Below are positions 8,966-19,456 of a DNA stretch of 64,000 nucleotides, in pieces. Source of the stretch: Rickettsiales bacterium (GTDB lineage: Bacteria; Pseudomonadota; Alphaproteobacteria; G027485855); the NCBI GenBank assembly GCA_027485855.1, contig JAIXQD010000030.1, positions 1-64,000 of the forward strand. Direction: 5' to 3'. The position numbers and the translations under genes are program-made. The notes under the pieces were generated by a model, which was given only the letters and a program-made list of their open reading frames with translations, was not told the DNA's origin and did no database searches. How positions within the stretch are numbered: position 1 is the first letter of the stretch; each line of letters begins with the position of its first letter.

Positions 8966-10099
8966 ATGAAAATATCCCTCGATCGCTCTTTATTGCTTAA
9001 AACTTTGGCGCATGATCAAAGTGTTGTTGAGCGGCGCAATACCATCCCCATTTTGGCTAATGTCTTATTGCGCGCCGAAAAGGGTCAGGTCACCTTTTTG
9101 GCCACCGACATGGATTTAGAAATTCGTGAAACGGTTGACGCGCGTGTGGCCAAGCCAGGGGCACTGACGGTGCAGGCTCATACTCTTTACGATATTGTGC
9201 GCAAATTGCCCGATGGCAGCGAAGTTGAGATGTCGGCCAGTGATGATGGCCGCACCATTACCGTGCGGGCGGGTCATGCCACATTTAAACTGGCGTGCCT
9301 GCCGGTTGAAGATTTCCCCGCCATGCCCGAGGGCAAGCTGGCCACGCGCTTTACCATGCCAAGTGCCGATCTAAAGCGCATGATTGACCGCACCCGTTTT
9401 GCCATTTCAACCGAAGAAAACCGCTATCATCTGAACGGCATTTATTTTCATACCACCACACCAAAAACCAAATCGGGCAAAGACATTAAAGTGCTGCGCG
9501 GTGTGGCCACCGACGGTCACCGTTTAGCGCGGGTCGAGTTACCCGCCCCGAAAGATTTGGTCGATATGCCCGGCGTGATTGTGCCGCGTAAAACCGTGGG
9601 CGAAGTGCGTAAATTGCTAGACGAAGCCGATGGCGATGTCGCGATTGAGCTATCCAGCCACCAAATCCGCTTTGATTTTGGCAGTGTGGTGCTGACCAGC
9701 AAGCTGATTGACGGCACCTTCCCTGATTATGAGCGGGTGATTCCGCAAGGTAACGAAAAAATTATGGAAGTCGATCCGCGCCGCTTTGCGCATGCGGTTG
9801 ACCGCGTGGCCACGCTCGCCACCGAGCGTTCACGCGCCATAAAACTGGTTTTGTCAAAAGGGCATGTGCAGCTCTCGGCCAATAGCTCGGATGTGGGCAG
9901 CGCCAATGAAGAGATTGAAGCCGACTACGACAATAATCCTATGGAGATTGGCTTTAACGCCCGCTATCTGTTGGATATCACCCAGCAAATTAGCGGTGAG
10001 AAATTGCGTTTTTCGTTGGCCGATGCGGGTACGGCCACCATCATTGAAGATAGTGGCGATCAAAGCGCGCTTTATGTGCTGATGCCCATGCGCGTATAG
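8966..10099 (+). CDS. dnaN: DNA polymerase III beta subunit (sliding clamp)
   Basis: The beta clamp encircles DNA and tethers polymerase III. The 377-aa protein begins MKISLDRSLLLKTLAHDQSVVE and ends ALYVLMPMRV, the classic clamp termini; VLANVLLRAEKG-like and GVATDGHRLARVELP segments are typical. ATG 8966 is chosen because AGGA lies 7 nt upstream and the protein starts exactly where family members start; the frame opens earlier (8903) but the extra residues are not conserved. recF follows 8 nt after the stop, so the two are probably co-transcribed. Confidence 0.97.
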   Translation: MKISLDRSLLLKTLAHDQSVVERRNTIPILANVLLRAEKGQVTFLATDMDLEIRETVDARVAKPGALTVQAHTLYDIVRKLPDGSEVEMSASDDGRTITVRAGHATFKLACLPVEDFPAMPEGKLATRFTMPSADLKRMIDRTRFAISTEENRYHLNGIYFHTTTPKTKSGKDIKVLRGVATDGHRLARVELPAPKDLVDMPGVIVPRKTVGEVRKLLDEADGDVAIELSSHQIRFDFGSVVLTSKLIDGTFPDYERVIPQGNEKIMEVDPRRFAHAVDRVATLATERSRAIKLVLSKGHVQLSANSSDVGSANEEIEADYDNNPMEIGFNARYLLDITQQISGEKLRFSLADAGTATIIEDSGDQSALYVLMPMRV

Positions 10100-10107
10100 G
10101 TGCGCGT

Positions 10108-11286
10108 TTGGGCGTCAGTGCTGTGCCTCTGCCCGCGCGCGCGCAGGGTTTTTGTCCGGCGATAACGCGGCTGACGCTGACGCATTTTCGCAATTATGCA
10201 CAAGCACGGCTCGAGTGCGCAGCGCAACCCATTGTGCTTTATGGCGCCAATGGCGCGGGCAAAACCAATATTTTAGAGGCGCTCAGTTTATTGGCCCCGG
10301 GGCGTGGCCTGCATCGAGCGCGGCTCGAAGAATGCCGCACCCATAATAGTGCCAGCGCCGATTTTGCCGCCAGTTTTGCCCCCGATTTTGCTATTGCGGC
10401 CGAGTTGCTATTGCCAACCGGCACAGAAATGCTGGGCACGGGCAGTGAAAATGGCGAGAAACGGCTTTACCGCGTCAATGGTGCCGCCGCCAGTGGCGAT
10501 GCTTTGGCCGAGCTTGTGGCCTTTTCGTGGTTGACCCCTGATATGGATAGGCTGCTGGCCGAGAGTGCAGGCACGCGCCGGCGCTTTTTAGATCGGCTGG
10601 TGGCGGGCTTTGCGCCAGCGCATCATGGCCGGCTGCATCGTTACGAAAAAGCCCAGCGTGAGCGCCAGGCTTTGCTGGCGCAAATGCGCCCCGACCCGCA
10701 ATGGCTGAGCGCGCTAGAGCAAGTCATGGCCGAAAATGCCGTGGCCATAGCAGCGGCCCGGCAAGAGTTTTTGCAGCTTTTGCAAGAGGCCACCTTATTA
10801 GGCGGGGTGTATTTTCCGGCCGTGGGGCTGTCGTTATTATGTGCGCTCGATAAAGCCTTGCAGCACATGCCCGCTTTAGCCGCCGAAGAGTGGTTGCGCC
10901 AAGAATGGCAGCAGCAACGCGCCCTTGACGCACAAAGCACGCACACGCAAACGGGCCCCCATAAGACCGAATTTTTGGCCGAGCTGTTGCCGCAGCATAT
11001 TGCCGCACAGCATGCGTCATCGGGGCAGCTTAAAGCCATGATGCTGTCATTGCTGTTGGCGCAAGCGCGTTTGGTGCAGCAAAAACGGGGCTTGCCGCCG
11101 ATTTTGCTGCTGGATGAGGCCATGGCGCATTTAGACGGGCTGCGCCGCGAGGCCTTGGCAGACGCTCTGCTCGCCTTACAGACACAGATCTGGCTAACGG
11201 GCACGGATAAGGAACAATTTTTGCCATTTTCGGGTGCGGCCAGCTTTGTGGCGGTGGCCGAGGGGCGGCTTTTTCCGAACGAATAA
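10108..11286 (+). CDS. recF: DNA replication and repair protein RecF
   Basis: RecF is an SMC-like ABC ATPase that loads RecA at gaps. The 392-aa frame shows ITRLTLTHFRNYAQ at the N-terminus, Walker A YGANGAGKTN near residue 48, an ABC signature SSGQLKAMMLSLLLAQA, Walker B ILLLDEAMAHLD, and a final LTGTD. The start is uncertain: TTG 10108 opens the frame, and GTG 10123 is an alternative. There is no ATG before the conserved core. It directly follows dnaN. Confidence 0.93.
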   Translation: MGVSAVPLPARAQGFCPAITRLTLTHFRNYAQARLECAAQPIVLYGANGAGKTNILEALSLLAPGRGLHRARLEECRTHNSASADFAASFAPDFAIAAELLLPTGTEMLGTGSENGEKRLYRVNGAAASGDALAELVAFSWLTPDMDRLLAESAGTRRRFLDRLVAGFAPAHHGRLHRYEKAQRERQALLAQMRPDPQWLSALEQVMAENAVAIAAARQEFLQLLQEATLLGGVYFPAVGLSLLCALDKALQHMPALAAEEWLRQEWQQQRALDAQSTHTQTGPHKTEFLAELLPQHIAAQHASSGQLKAMMLSLLLAQARLVQQKRGLPPILLLDEAMAHLDGLRREALADALLALQTQIWLTGTDKEQFLPFSGAASFVAVAEGRLFPNE

Positions 11287-11412
11287 GCCACCTAAATTTA
11301 CCCCCAAATTATGGGGCAAAAATGGGCCAAAAACCGCCGCAAAAATAAGCATAAAAAAATGACCAAAATGACGATTTTTCCTGCTTAATTGGCGTAACTT
11401 TGCTATAACTAA

Positions 11413-13872
<2,460 letters not shown>

Positions 13873-13874
13873 TT

Positions 13875-15830
13875 ATGGCGGCCTCCCTTTTGCTGCAGCA
13901 GGCTATGCAGCTGCACAAAGCGGGTCAGTTGTCGGCCGCGGCCGCGCTTTACCAGCAAATTCCGGCCAGTGCGCCAGAAGCGCTCGATGCCCAGCATTTG
14001 CTGGCGGTGGTGCTGCATGCACAAGGTCAGCGCGATGCGGCTGTGCAAATTTTGCAGCAGGTGCTGGCGCAAGATCCGCTCTTTGGTGCCGCTTGGAATA
14101 ATCTGGGCATTGTTTATGGCGAGGCTGATGGCGTAAAAGCGGCCGAGGCCTTTGCCCAAGCAGCAAAGCTTTTGCCGCAAGAGCCAGATGTACAGCTAAA
14201 TGCCGCCCGCAGTGCGCTCACCATAAAAAATTGGCCAGCCGTGCCGCCTTTTTTGGCCAGCGCTGCCGCGCACCCAATGGCGCCTCTCTTGCGGCAGGAG
14301 TTTTTGCAAGCCTATTGCTTTGCCGCAACCGAGCTTCTGGCCAAGCTTGAGCGCGATGCGGCATTAGCCATGCTCGATGATATTTTGCACATCGCGCCCG
14401 ATTTTTTAATGGCGCGGTGGCTGCGTTGCTTTGCCACATTGCGCCCCGGTTATGCCACGCCAGCACAGCGCGAGGCCAGCTTGGCCGATTTTATGGCGCA
14501 AGCGCAACTTTTGCTAAAACTCATAAACCAGCTTGATGATGCGGCTTTTGCGCAGGCCGCACATTTGCCCGAATTGCAAAATGCGCTGTTTTTAGCTTAT
14601 AGCGGCGCCGATGTAACGGCGGCACAATGTTTAGTGGGCGATATTTACGAGGCGCTGGCAGCACGGCTTTTTGCGCCAGCGCCGCTTACCATGCCCGCCG
14701 TGCGCACCCATAAAAAGCTGCGGCTTTGTTTTGTCTCGGAGGCTTTTTATGCGCATAGTAATTGGAAATTGCGGCGCAGCTGGCTCACCCACCTAGACCG
14801 CCAGCGCATTGAAATTATCGCGCTGCATGTGGGCCATAAAACCGATGCTTTGACCGATATTATTAAAAGCCGGGTTGACCATTTTTATCATATCCCCAAA
14901 AACCTCAATGCGGCCTTGGCGCAACTGCAGCAGCTGCAACCCGATATTATTATTTACCCCAATATCGGCCTTAACATGATAACGCAGCTTCTAGCTGCAC
15001 AGCGTTTGGCGCCGGTTCAGGCCACAACATGGGGCCACCCGATTACCTCGGGCCTGTCCACCATTGATTATTATTTATCGAGTGCGCTGATGGAGCCTGA
15101 AAATGCGCAAAGCCATTACCGTGAGAAATTAATCCTACTGCCGGCATTGTCGATTGTGCCCGAGCTGTTCCATGACCCGGTTATGGCCAAAAGGGCCGCG
15201 CTTAACTTGCCCGCTGATAAAGTGCTGTTTTTATGTGTGCAGAGCTTGGCCAAATATATGCCCGAATATGATGCGCTGTGGCCCGCCATTGCCCGCCTTG
15301 TGCCGCAGGCGCATTTTGTGTTTATTCAGCACAGTGCCGAGGCCGAGGGCTACCCAATTTTTAAAGCACGGCTTGCGGCGGTGTTTGCCGCAACGGGCTT
15401 ACGTGCCGATGATTATTGCCAATTTTTGTCGCAGCTCAACCGCGCCGATTTTTTTGCGCTTAATTGTGTGGCCGATGTGTTTTTAGATTCACCCGGTTGG
15501 TCGGGCGCCAATACCACGCTTGAAGCGATTGAAGCGGGTATGCCTTTTATAACTTTGCCAGGGGCCTTTATGCGCGCACGGCACAGCTTAGCCATTGCGC
15601 AATGGCTTGATTTGCCAGAGACCATTGCGCAGAACGAGGCCGATTATGTGGCCAAGGCCGCAGCCTTAGGCCGCGATGCCAGCTTGCGCCAACAGTGGCG
15701 ACAAAAGCTGATGGCGGCCAGACCCAAGCTTTATACCGATGCGGGCATTGGCGCAGCGCTGACAGATTTTTGCCTTGATGCCTATAGCACTTGGCAAAAC
15801 AATGCTGAGCGAAACCCTACCAAGCTATAA
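13875..15830 (+). CDS. TPR protein with OGT/SPINDLY-type glycosyltransferase domain
   Basis: The N-terminal part (about residues 1-130) has TPR-like helical repeats (AAALYQQIPASAPEALDAQHLLAV; AWNNLGIVYGEADGVKAAEAFAQAAKL). The C-terminal half (about 270-640) resembles the GT41 O-GlcNAc-transferase catalytic region: WGHPITSGLSTIDYYLSS followed by MEPENAQSHYREKLILLPALS, and later DSPGWSGANTTLEAIEAGMPFITLPG. GT41 enzymes transfer sugar to Ser/Thr of proteins. The start lies 2 nt after the gyrB stop, so read-through is likely. It converges with flaF, and the flagellin gene is about 1 kb away, so flagellin glycosylation is a reasonable but unproven role. Confidence 0.85.
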   Translation: MAASLLLQQAMQLHKAGQLSAAAALYQQIPASAPEALDAQHLLAVVLHAQGQRDAAVQILQQVLAQDPLFGAAWNNLGIVYGEADGVKAAEAFAQAAKLLPQEPDVQLNAARSALTIKNWPAVPPFLASAAAHPMAPLLRQEFLQAYCFAATELLAKLERDAALAMLDDILHIAPDFLMARWLRCFATLRPGYATPAQREASLADFMAQAQLLLKLINQLDDAAFAQAAHLPELQNALFLAYSGADVTAAQCLVGDIYEALAARLFAPAPLTMPAVRTHKKLRLCFVSEAFYAHSNWKLRRSWLTHLDRQRIEIIALHVGHKTDALTDIIKSRVDHFYHIPKNLNAALAQLQQLQPDIIIYPNIGLNMITQLLAAQRLAPVQATTWGHPITSGLSTIDYYLSSALMEPENAQSHYREKLILLPALSIVPELFHDPVMAKRAALNLPADKVLFLCVQSLAKYMPEYDALWPAIARLVPQAHFVFIQHSAEAEGYPIFKARLAAVFAATGLRADDYCQFLSQLNRADFFALNCVADVFLDSPGWSGANTTLEAIEAGMPFITLPGAFMRARHSLAIAQWLDLPETIAQNEADYVAKAAALGRDASLRQQWRQKLMAARPKLYTDAGIGAALTDFCLDAYSTWQNNAERNPTKL

Positions 15831-15831
15831 C

Positions 15832-16299
15832 CTAAACACTGAGGCTGCCACCACTAAGGCTGGGTGGCGCCTGCGTAGCGATGGCCGATTTTTCAGCAGC
15901 TTGTGGTGCTTTATTTTCGGCGGGTGGTTTTTGATTGAGGCCCGCGGCAATATTACGATTGATGTTAATCAGGCTATCGAGATATTGCGGGTTATGATCG
16001 CCAATGGCTTTGACGGTTTGTTTATCAACAAAAATCGACAGATTATACAAAATCTGCCGCAATTCATGCGGCAGGCCGCTAGTGCCATCTGATATAGCGG
16101 CCTGAAAAATCGTCCAAAGCTCTTGGTTGCGTTTAAGCGCCGCGCAATAATCGCGGTAGGACGTGCTCGCTTGCTGGGCTTGCTCGAGGCGGCGGGCGCA
16201 ATTGATGAGGGCGCGCGCTTCGGTATCGCGCAAATTTTCGCCCGTAGCATTGGTTTGGGCGTAGGCGCTGGTTTGTGAGCCATAGGGGTTTTGCGTCAT
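15832..16299 (-). CDS. flaF: Flagellar biosynthesis regulator FlaF
   Basis: The 155-aa protein matches the alphaproteobacterial FlaF pattern: NPYGSQ-x-x-YAQT at the N-terminus, then ARALINCARRLEQAQ, RNQELWTIFQAAISD, LPHELRQILYNLSIFVD, and INRNIAAGL. FlaF works with FlbT to couple flagellin synthesis to secretion. The C-terminal tail (about 125-155) is an A/P/S-rich extension beyond the usual length of the family. AAGGAAG lies 6 nt before the ATG. It follows flbT in the same direction with a 17-bp gap. Confidence 0.92.
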   Translation of the reverse strand: MTQNPYGSQTSAYAQTNATGENLRDTEARALINCARRLEQAQQASTSYRDYCAALKRNQELWTIFQAAISDGTSGLPHELRQILYNLSIFVDKQTVKAIGDHNPQYLDSLININRNIAAGLNQKPPAENKAPQAAEKSAIATQAPPSLSGGSLSV

Positions 16300-16316
16300 G
16301 GGTATCTTCCTTTTGC

Positions 16317-16742
16317 TCAGACGGGAATTGCGGGAGTGTCGGTGAGGGGTGCTGCGGCACCGGCTTGGCCAGTTTGGCTGGCCATCAGATCATGGCCAAT
16401 TTTTAAGGCCTTAAAGGGCTGCCCTTCTTGCAGGTGGCCAACAATTTCCTGCACTTTGGTGGCTAAGTGCGGGTGCAGGCGCGCAAAACTAGAGAGGGTA
16501 TCAATCACCAGCGTATCCAGCGGTTGACCCTTGCCCTTAAACAGGTAAATCACCTGCAACAGAAAATAAACGCTGGCAGCGTCGCTATCGTCTTTATGCT
16601 CGGGGTTCATCATGTAGCTGTCGCGCAGCACGGGGCCGTCGGACAGCACCAATAAATCGGCAGCGCGCGTGCCAACATTTTTAAGCACAGCCCCACCGGC
16701 AAAAATTTTTGCTTCAGGTTTAACGCGGATTTTAAGCGGCAT
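16317..16742 (-). CDS. flbT: Flagellin expression regulator FlbT
   Basis: FlbT is a post-transcriptional regulator that in Caulobacter binds the 5' untranslated region of flagellin mRNA. The 141-aa protein has the family features MPLKIRVKPEAKIFAGGAVLKN, LVLSDGPVLRDSYMM, ASVYFLLQVIYLF and a C-terminal helical tail. AAGGAG is 7 nt upstream of the ATG. The order flagellin-flbT-flaF on one strand fits co-regulation, though a terminator lies between flagellin and flbT. Confidence 0.94.
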   Translation of the reverse strand: MPLKIRVKPEAKIFAGGAVLKNVGTRAADLLVLSDGPVLRDSYMMNPEHKDDSDAASVYFLLQVIYLFKGKGQPLDTLVIDTLSSFARLHPHLATKVQEIVGHLQEGQPFKALKIGHDLMASQTGQAGAAAPLTDTPAIPV

Positions 16743-16763
16743 TTTGCGACTCCTTCGCCAAAA

Positions 16764-16782
16764 GCACCATCTTTTATGGTGC
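16764..16782 (-). promoter_or_regulatory. Second hairpin between flagellin and flbT
   Basis: GCACCAT and ATGGTGC form a perfect 7-bp stem around a 5-nt loop; on the minus strand a short T-run (TTTT) follows. It lies 21 nt upstream of flbT. It could be a weak second terminator, an attenuator, or a leader structure. Confidence 0.5.
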
Positions 16783-16784
16783 GA

Positions 16785-16821
16785 AAAAAGAAAAAGCGGA
16801 GAGCGGTTGCCCGCCCTCCGC
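16785..16821 (-). terminator. Intrinsic terminator after flagellin
   Basis: On the minus strand, GCGGAG pairs with CTCCGC (outer arms at 16821-16816 and 16801-16796) and the stem is followed by TTTTTCTTTTTT. It starts 11 nt after the flagellin stop. This would separate abundant flagellin transcripts from flbT-flaF. Confidence 0.8.
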
Positions 16822-16832
16822 CATACCAGTGT

Positions 16833-17657
16833 TTAGAACAACCGCAACACGGCCTGAGCCTGCTGACCGGAGATCCCTAACGACACGATACCAAGCTGCG
16901 ATCTGGCCTGGAGAGCCTGCAGGTTAGCACCTTCTTCGTTGGTATCTGCGAGCACCAGATTGTCTGACGCCGATTGCAGAGAGTTAATCAAGCTGGTGGT
17001 GAACGCAACACGGGTTTGAATCAGTGTCGCATTGTTACCGAAGCTTGAAGCATTACTACGCAAGGTTGACAGCGCCGTCGACAGCTCGCCAAGAGCGGCT
17101 GTGATGTTGGCGTCGGTAGCAAAGTTACCAGCCGCGGCGGTAACGCCGAGACCTGCTACGTTTGCGTTAACACCTTGCACGGTCAATTCGTTGGCTGCGC
17201 TTTCGTTAAAGTTAACGAGCAACGAGTTGCTTGAACTGTCAAGCAAGTTAGTACCGTTAAAGGTTGCGTCATCAACGAGGTTGTCGATTTGCGAGCGCAG
17301 AGCGTTAAAACTCGTAGCGTTAGCACGACGGGTGGTGGTGTCACCACTGGCGGCCAAGGCTGAGTTTGCAATACCCTGAAGCTGTTCAACAACTTTGGTG
17401 ATAGAGGCCAACGCACTGCTGGTTGCTTTCACCGTTTCCAACGCGTTGCTCAAACTGTCTTTAACGCGGGCAAAGTCAGATGCACGGTTTAAGAAGTTTT
17501 GCGACTGGAAGAACGAAGTAGCATTATCAAGCGCTGAGTTAACCTTTTTGCCCGTGGCAAGACGCGACTGGGTTTGGTTCAAGAGCCGGTTGGTATCTTG
17601 AATCGAGACCAGGTTCGCCCGTGCCGACGAGGTAAGGGAGACGTCACTAATAGCCAT
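16833..17657 (-). CDS. Flagellin
   Basis: The filament protein, exported by the flagellar type III system. The 274-aa chain has the conserved flagellin N-terminus (LTSSARANLVSIQDTNRLLNQTQSRLATGKKVNSALDN) and C-terminus (SLINSLQSASDNLVLADTNEEGANLQALQARSQLGIVSLGIS ... QAVLRLF, seen in pieces), with a short variable middle (about residues 140-190), so the D2/D3 region is almost absent. The length is like Caulobacter flagellins. ATG 17657 is chosen: AAGGA lies 9 nt upstream and the flagellin homology starts there; the frame from 17738 is longer but not conserved. A sigma-54-type promoter lies about 100 nt upstream. Confidence 0.96.
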   Translation of the reverse strand: MAISDVSLTSSARANLVSIQDTNRLLNQTQSRLATGKKVNSALDNATSFFQSQNFLNRASDFARVKDSLSNALETVKATSSALASITKVVEQLQGIANSALAASGDTTTRRANATSFNALRSQIDNLVDDATFNGTNLLDSSSNSLLVNFNESAANELTVQGVNANVAGLGVTAAAGNFATDANITAALGELSTALSTLRSNASSFGNNATLIQTRVAFTTSLINSLQSASDNLVLADTNEEGANLQALQARSQLGIVSLGISGQQAQAVLRLF

Positions 17658-17760
17658 TGTAGAAATCCTTTCAAAAGCCGGGGCGACTCCTTCACCCCTT
17701 GTTATACACTTTGGGAAGACATCCCCCCAGAGCGGCACCGATTGATGCGTTGGGGCTATA

Positions 17761-17776
17761 TGCTAAAAACATGCCA
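17761..17776 (-). promoter_or_regulatory. Sigma-54-type promoter upstream of flagellin
   Basis: On the minus strand, TGGCATGTTTTTAGCA matches the -24/-12 consensus TGGCACGNNNNTTGCW at all but two defined positions and keeps the diagnostic GG-N10-GC spacing. It lies 104 nt upstream of the flagellin ATG, leaving a leader of roughly 90 nt. Flagellins of Caulobacter are sigma-54 dependent. Confidence 0.6.
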
Positions 17777-17867
17777 ATTTAACAGCCATGCCTCAGTTAA
17801 TTTTATTGTTGTAAATCAAATGGTTGACCGGCATAGCGCAAGCAATGGGTAAAATAGCGGCAGGAAG

Positions 17868-17908
17868 TGCCGAGCTTACTCGGCAAGCTGTTGTAAAACA
17901 GCTCGGCA
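17868..17908. promoter_or_regulatory. Mutually exclusive nested hairpins
   Basis: Three perfect inverted repeats share bases: TGCCGAG/CTCGGCA (17868-17885, loop CTTA), AGCTGTT/AACAGCT (17886-17903, loop GTAA), and TGCCGAGCT/AGCTCGGCA (17868-17876 with 17900-17908). The first two can form together; the third excludes both. It lies in the 526-bp space between flagellin and the FlaG-like gene. The rest of that space shows no gene; it is AT-rich toward 18000-18100. Confidence 0.6.
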
Positions 17909-18183
17909 AATTTTGCCTATCGCTTGGGCTTTATTACTAAGAGGTTAAAGTAAAGATACGGGTTTAGCGGCTTATCTACTTAGAATTTGCCGGGGAATTT
18001 GCACAGGAATTTGCACGGCTTATTGGTGCACGCAAATATATGAATTATTTTTTTATTGAATTCTTGCGTGACTTATGTAATATTACTCATGATAGTAAAG
18101 GTGTAAACCGTCTAAAGAGCTTAAGGCTAAAACCCTATTAGCTCTGTGGACAAAAAGGGGAGCAAGGGCATAGCCCGACACAG

Positions 18184-18534
18184 ATGCTAGAAAGTGCCAA
18201 CGCCATATCAATCAAATCGTATGTGGAGCGCCAGCCGTCTTCACCTGCGCTGGATGATGTGCCGGCCAATAGCAAAACTGTGGCTTCGCTCAATACACCG
18301 CCAGCACTCAGCCCGCGCATCACCACCGACCCTATCGTCGGCAAGGTCGTGATGGAGTTTCGCAATGGTGAAACCGGCGAGATTACTTTGCAAGTGCCGT
18401 CAGAGGCCGCCTTGGCTTATCTGCGCGCTGGCCTGACTGCAACAGGTGCGCCGGTAGATAAAAAGGACGATAAATCTGGTTCAGGCCTTGCGCTAAAAAT
18501 CGGTGACACACGCACGGGTGCTTATTTGGTTTAA
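18184..18534 (+). CDS. FlaG-like small protein
   Basis: A 116-aa protein with a disordered N-terminal half (S/P/A-rich) and one compact segment, VGKVVMEFRNGETGEITLQVPSEAALAYLRAG, which resembles the core of FlaG proteins (TGE followed by xxQxPSEEAL). FlaG proteins are linked to filament length in other bacteria. The position next to flagellin supports a flagellar role; the family call is by eye and uncertain. It is followed by the terminator array at 18574. Confidence 0.6.
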   Translation: MLESANAISIKSYVERQPSSPALDDVPANSKTVASLNTPPALSPRITTDPIVGKVVMEFRNGETGEITLQVPSEAALAYLRAGLTATGAPVDKKDDKSGSGLALKIGDTRTGAYLV

Positions 18535-18573
18535 TTGGGTTTGGCCTCGTTTGGCCTTCCTGCCGCTCACCGC

Positions 18574-18744
18574 CCGCCTTTAGGCGGTTTTTTTATGCCC
18601 GCTTTAGGCGGTTTTTTTATGCTCGCTTTAGGCGATTTTTTGTATCTGCGCCTTTAGGCGATTTTTTGTATCTACGCCCTTTGGCGGTTTTTTATGCTCG
18701 TCGCTTTAGTCGGCCTCTCTCAGCGTGTCTTTAGGCGGTTTCTT
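18574..18744 (+). repeat. Tandem array of terminator-like units
   Basis: About seven copies of a 25-30-bp unit lie head to tail: CCGCCTTTAGGCGG plus a T-run (18574-18594), then variants CGCTTTAGGCG, CGCCTTTAGGCG, CGCCCTTTGGCG and others, most followed by TTTTTT and then by ATGC or TATC. The first units are good intrinsic terminators for the gene ending at 18534. Later units are increasingly degenerate. Confidence 0.85.
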
Positions 18745-18779
18745 GCTGTTAAATAGGCATAAGGTGAGATGCGCTAACG

Positions 18780-19349
18780 CTAGCTATTATTGCGCGGCGT
18801 TTGTTTTTGTTTGTTGTTGCTATTTTCGGGTGGGGTGGGGATATCATCTAGCCCAACGCCCCCTTGCGGCGTCATTTGCTCGAAGGCTTTTTCAGCCCCC
18901 ACCGCTTGAATGGCTTGCCGCAGTTTTTCTAAGGTCAGCAAATCTTCATTGAGGTTTTGCTCGGCGCGTTGTTTTGGTTTTGGCTTGGGCGGTGGTGGTG
19001 GTAAAGCCGCAAGCTCGGGCGGTGGCTCTGGTTTTTTCTGCGCTTGCTCAAATTTGATGTTTGGCCGAATGGGCATAAAAGTTGGCCGAATTTTTACATC
19101 GGGCAAGGGCGGCGCTTCAGGCGCCAGCACTTTGGCCACTTCGCTTGGGATACGGCTGCGTGCCTCGGCCGCCCGCGATTTTAAGCCCATCATTGCATTG
19201 AGCGATTGCCATTTTTCAGGCTGTGGCCCCACCACATCGCTACTGATGCTCTCTGTTGCGGCGGCTTCGCTTTCGGCCATAGCGGTTTTAGCCGGCAAGA
19301 ATAAAGCCAGCGATAAGGCAAACAGTGATGCATAAGCCCAAAAGCGCAT
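18780..19349 (-). CDS. Small proline-rich exported protein, unknown
   Basis: The 189-aa protein has an N-terminal signal peptide (ASLFALSLALFLPAKTAMAES, cleaved near AMA). The middle is proline-rich (KKPEPPPELAALPPPPPKPKPKQ, about residues 108-130) and could span the cell wall, as in TonB- or T4SS-type periplasmic linkers. The C-terminal part is helical (LLTLEKLRQAIQAVGAEKAFEQM) and ends in an N/K/Q tail. No family is recognised. It is the last of three minus-strand genes with the HAMP protein and hybrid kinase, 108 bp after the HAMP gene. Confidence 0.75.
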   Translation of the reverse strand: MRFWAYASLFALSLALFLPAKTAMAESEAAATESISSDVVGPQPEKWQSLNAMMGLKSRAAEARSRIPSEVAKVLAPEAPPLPDVKIRPTFMPIRPNIKFEQAQKKPEPPPELAALPPPPPKPKPKQRAEQNLNEDLLTLEKLRQAIQAVGAEKAFEQMTPQGGVGLDDIPTPPENSNNKQKQTPRNNS

Positions 19350-19456
19350 GGCTTATTATGCCAGCATCTTGCTAAAAATGACTGAATGGCCAGATTTATC
19401 GGCTTTTAGCCTAAAAACGGGCAGATAGGGGCGGCGGCTGGTGTTTTGTGTTGTGC

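Noticed and set aside
18574..18744. CRISPR array
   Set aside because: Units vary, have terminator form and lack unique spacers of even length.
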